Notes under the pieces: generated by a model
Seen by the model: the letters and a program-made list of their open reading frames with translations, nothing else
What the model was told of the DNA's origin: nothing
Database searches by the model: none
Position numbers and translations under genes: made by a program
DNA from: Trichostrongylus colubriformis
Taxonomy: Eukaryota; Nematoda; Chromadorea; Rhabditida; Trichostrongylidae
Length of the DNA stretch: 64,000 nt
NCBI GenBank assembly: GCA_963978905.1
Contig: OZ022261.1
Coordinates: forward strand, 4,031,992-4,095,991
Direction: 5' to 3'
Part shown: one piece after another, positions 61,614 to 64,000 of the stretch
How positions within the stretch are numbered: the stretch's first letter is position 1
How the letters are laid out: each line of letters opens with the position of its first letter

Positions 61614-62473
61614 TTTTTTTTTTGGAGGTTGGCTATAAGTGTAGTGTAAGAATGTGGTGCTTAGAATTAGGTTCTTTTCGGTCTTTTTCCTGGTCGGAAG
61701 CATCTAGGGTTTACAGGGAATCTAAACTTTTTGGGCTGTTTTCTTTTAAATACATTGGCTTTAAAAATCTTATTCGGACTGTTTTCCCTTGCTGTTTTAT
61801 CTCAACGTTGTTTTGCTTCGAATTCCTAGTTGTTGCTTCATATCGTGGGTCAAATCGAAAGTCTATCGTTAACACGAAACCTGTTGCACTTAGAAAGTCA
61901 TCCGTGCTCTTTTTGGCATCAGTCCCTAATTCAACCATTACCGGAAGGAGGGATTCTATTGCTCACTTTCTTGTTTCCTTTTCTTCCTTTCAGTTGGCTT
62001 CTTCCCAGTAATATTCTGGGTCGGATGATGGTAGGTATAGCTTGGGTATTCCATATTGGGGAAAAGTGGTTAGAAATGAGCGCACTATTTACCCATCAGC
62101 TCGCCAACTGATGCGTTGAAAAGTTGATTTTTGGAAAACCTTTCGATTCGAGTGCAAACCCATCTCCCTTTCCAGTCCAAAATACACTCCCCCCCCCCCC
62201 TCATGCAAACCTGTGGTTTTGTTTGAAAGACGATCAAACCGCTGCTCCCATTTTCTTTCGGCCAGTGACCAATTGATTTGCGGTTCACGTGACTTGCTGC
62301 CCCTGTACAGCGAATCCATTGGCCCACGGGGGTGCGATATCGATAACGGGCAGGAAATCGTCATATCAAGCTCCCGAAAGTCACCCCATCCGACCCCTGC
62401 CCTGATTATCCTCTCTTTTTTATTTTGCAGACTATCCTTTCCGCTCTTTTATTCATCTATCTTTGTAAAGCCT
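61614..62473. other. No gene recognised
   Basis: A 146-codon plus-strand frame (61571-62011) overlaps a 75-codon minus frame; neither shows a domain. Poly-C run at about 62190-62199. Confidence 0.45.
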
Positions 62474-62704
62474 GGGTCAAATAGGCGGGGGGAGGGGGAG
62501 ACGCGAAGTTTTTCCCGACGTCGCAGCTGCTTTTCTCTTTCTAGGCTTAGAAAGCAGATGAAACAGATGTCTGGCAGATGCTTTTTTATGAAGGAGGAGG
62601 GAATATGGATTTTAGCCCAAGCCTAGGGAGAGAAAAGCTTCGACGTCGACGCAAAGTTGCATCTCCCCCCTCCCTTTCCCCTCCCCGCCGATTTTATTTG
62701 ACCC
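62474..62704. mobile_element. 231-bp MITE related to the 53776 element
   Basis: Ends GGGTCAAATAGGCGGGG and, inverted, GGGTCAAATAAAATCGGCGG. The interior shares TCTAGGCTTAG, AAAGCAGATGAAAC, CAGATGCTTTTT and GACGCAAAGTTGC-type sequence with the right part of 53776-54837. Confidence 0.75.
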
Positions 62705-63751
62705 TAATGCCCTTTCCGATTTCTCAGTAGATCTACTAGTAGTTTTTTTCCTCAACTTGTGGTTTGTTGATTTCCGGTCGTCTTCCTCATTGAATCGAGA
62801 CGTAATCAATATCAAATTGGACCTTTTCAGGTGACCCAAGTTGGCATCGGGTGGTGTTCTTCCCTCCACCGAATAGGGATGAAGGGCCTGTCAATCTCAG
62901 GTGAACACAGTTTCCATTTTTTCTCGTTTTTTCCCAAAATCCCTTTTGGGCGCTCATGCCCTATGGGCACTCAAAAACACATTTAATTACGATAGCGAAT
63001 TAATTCCATTATAAATCATCAAAACATGTAACATTAACCCGTTCGATTGTCATTAGGATGTTATTATTTTGGAATGTTGAAAGTAAATAAACAAACAAAT
63101 TATAAAGTTTTGCTCGGGAGGTCCTTTGCTGGCTGCCACGCGGGTCTTTTTCCTATAGTTGGCCTTGAACCAGTGGAACCACTTGAGCCTCACAGCGTGT
63201 CACCTCAAACTTGGGTAATTAAACTTTATTTACAGATATTATTTTTGATATTACATAAAATCAAGAATAAATAGTGAGAGAGAAAGATTACTGTAAAAAA
63301 GAGCCAGTCTAGAGCTGGAAGCTGGCTCAACTGAGGAAACAGCGAACAGTGGGACCCTTTTATGCAGCCAAAAGGGGGCGGGTCCGACTGTGGTAGATGA
63401 GAAGCATTGATAACTGTTATGTTGAAAGTTCAAGCTACTGATCAGCCAAATGATTAGCTTAAGAACAGTTACAGAAATGAATAATCGCTAATGCTAGATA
63501 GAGAGAGAGCTACAGAGAGAGATAGAATACATTGAATAAATGCACATAAGTAATGAAATAACTTGCAAATAAAGGATTAAAGCATCAGCAATGTAACAAT
63601 GCGACAAAGTACAACAAAGTGAAGAAATGAGCCGTACAATGAGTAAACATAAGAGAAAATAGAGAAGATATTCTCTATACTCCCGCCGACTCAAAGTGAA
63701 TGAGGAGAAGTGGATTACAATATAATGCAATGACCACAATCTTGGAGCCAC

Positions 63752-64000
63752 CTATTTTCCATGGGTACGCTTCGCATCCCTCGATCGTCCTCTGTAGTGC
63801 GCGTCTTCCTTTCGAGTGCGGTGCTCGTCGTCGGAACGTGGGGTTTGGCGAGCTCTTCTTGGAGATGGGTTGCGACGCAGGTCTCCCGAAGTTGGCGAAC
63901 GACAGATCCCTTTCGCTGATTGGCCACTACGCGAGCTCTTCGAAGGTGATGAATGACGACGATCCCTTGATCGAGCACGAGGAGTTCGAGTGTGATGTGA
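63752..64000 (-). CDS. Arginine/serine-rich (SR-type) protein, last coding exon, partial
   Basis: Minus strand, open from the window edge (64000) for 82 codons to TAG at 63752-63754. Composition is strongly Arg/Ser/His with RS/RD dipeptides: RTPRARSRDRRHSSPSKSSR, RRNPSPRRARQTPRSDDEH, YRGRSRDAKR. SP sites are typical of SRPK/CLK-phosphorylated tails of splicing-related proteins. The N-terminal part, which would name it (RRM, cyclin, kinase or matrix protein), is outside the window. The frame has no ATG because it is an internal exon. A TTTATT on the plus strand at about 63224 (AATAAA on the minus strand) could be its polyadenylation signal. Confidence 0.72.
   Translation of the reverse strand, partial: SHHTRTPRARSRDRRHSSPSKSSRSGQSAKGICRSPTSGDLRRNPSPRRARQTPRSDDEHRTRKEDAHYRGRSRDAKRTHGK

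Noticed and set aside
61571..62011. 146-codon plus-strand ORF
   Set aside because: Begins inside the large repeat and continues past its end; Phe/Ser-rich composition, overlaps an opposite-strand ORF, no domain.

Overview
The window looks like a gene-sparse, transposon-rich chromosome segment from a clade V parasitic nematode, most likely a strongylid (hookworm-like). This rests on a complete, intron-rich gene for the Ste20-family kinase MIG-15 that follows the C. elegans protein almost domain by domain, on nematode-type TTTTCAG splice acceptors, and on introns swollen by mariner, RTE, Penelope and many short inverted-repeat elements. No bacterial features (operons, Shine-Dalgarno sites, CRISPR) are present.

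Layout. 1-4.8 kb: flank with short palindromic repeats and one clear MITE (4113-4343). 4.87-32.03 kb (+): the mig-15 gene. I could place 26 exons whose phases all join, giving a 3315-nt reading frame (1104 codons plus stop). Exons 1-8 encode the kinase domain, 9-18 a low-complexity, proline-rich linker, and 19-26 the C-terminal CNH domain. Intron 8 appears to use a GC donor. The introns carry a TTAA-flanked piggyBac-like MITE, a mariner-type MITE, a 2.1-kb long-TIR element, a dead mariner that itself holds a MITE, an RTE-type LINE remnant, and the first of three 458-bp TTAA elements.

32-40.7 kb: no gene found; several foldback elements, one of which carries a 74-nt tRNA-like sequence in each arm. 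40.76-48.95 kb (+): a proposed five-exon gene of unknown function (about 140 aa), whose exons lie in non-repeat islands between a Penelope-like GIY-YIG remnant, mariner remnants and MITEs; it ends before an AATAAA at 49138. 49.5-53 kb: 270-bp tandem repeats, another 458-bp TTAA element and a nearly perfect 239-bp hairpin.

53.1-61.6 kb: two direct copies of an approximately 1.2-kb repeat. Copy 1 is interrupted by a 1.06-kb element with an 8-bp target duplication and is followed by an AT-rich reverse-transcriptase fragment. Copy 2 is interrupted by a 2.58-kb LTR retrotransposon that carries only a gag-like ORF; copy 1 preserves the empty site. At the right edge (63752-64000, minus) lies the last coding exon of an arginine/serine-rich protein that continues outside the window.

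Only mig-15 is certain as a host gene. The RS-protein exon is well supported, and the unnamed five-exon gene is a reasoned proposal that needs transcripts.
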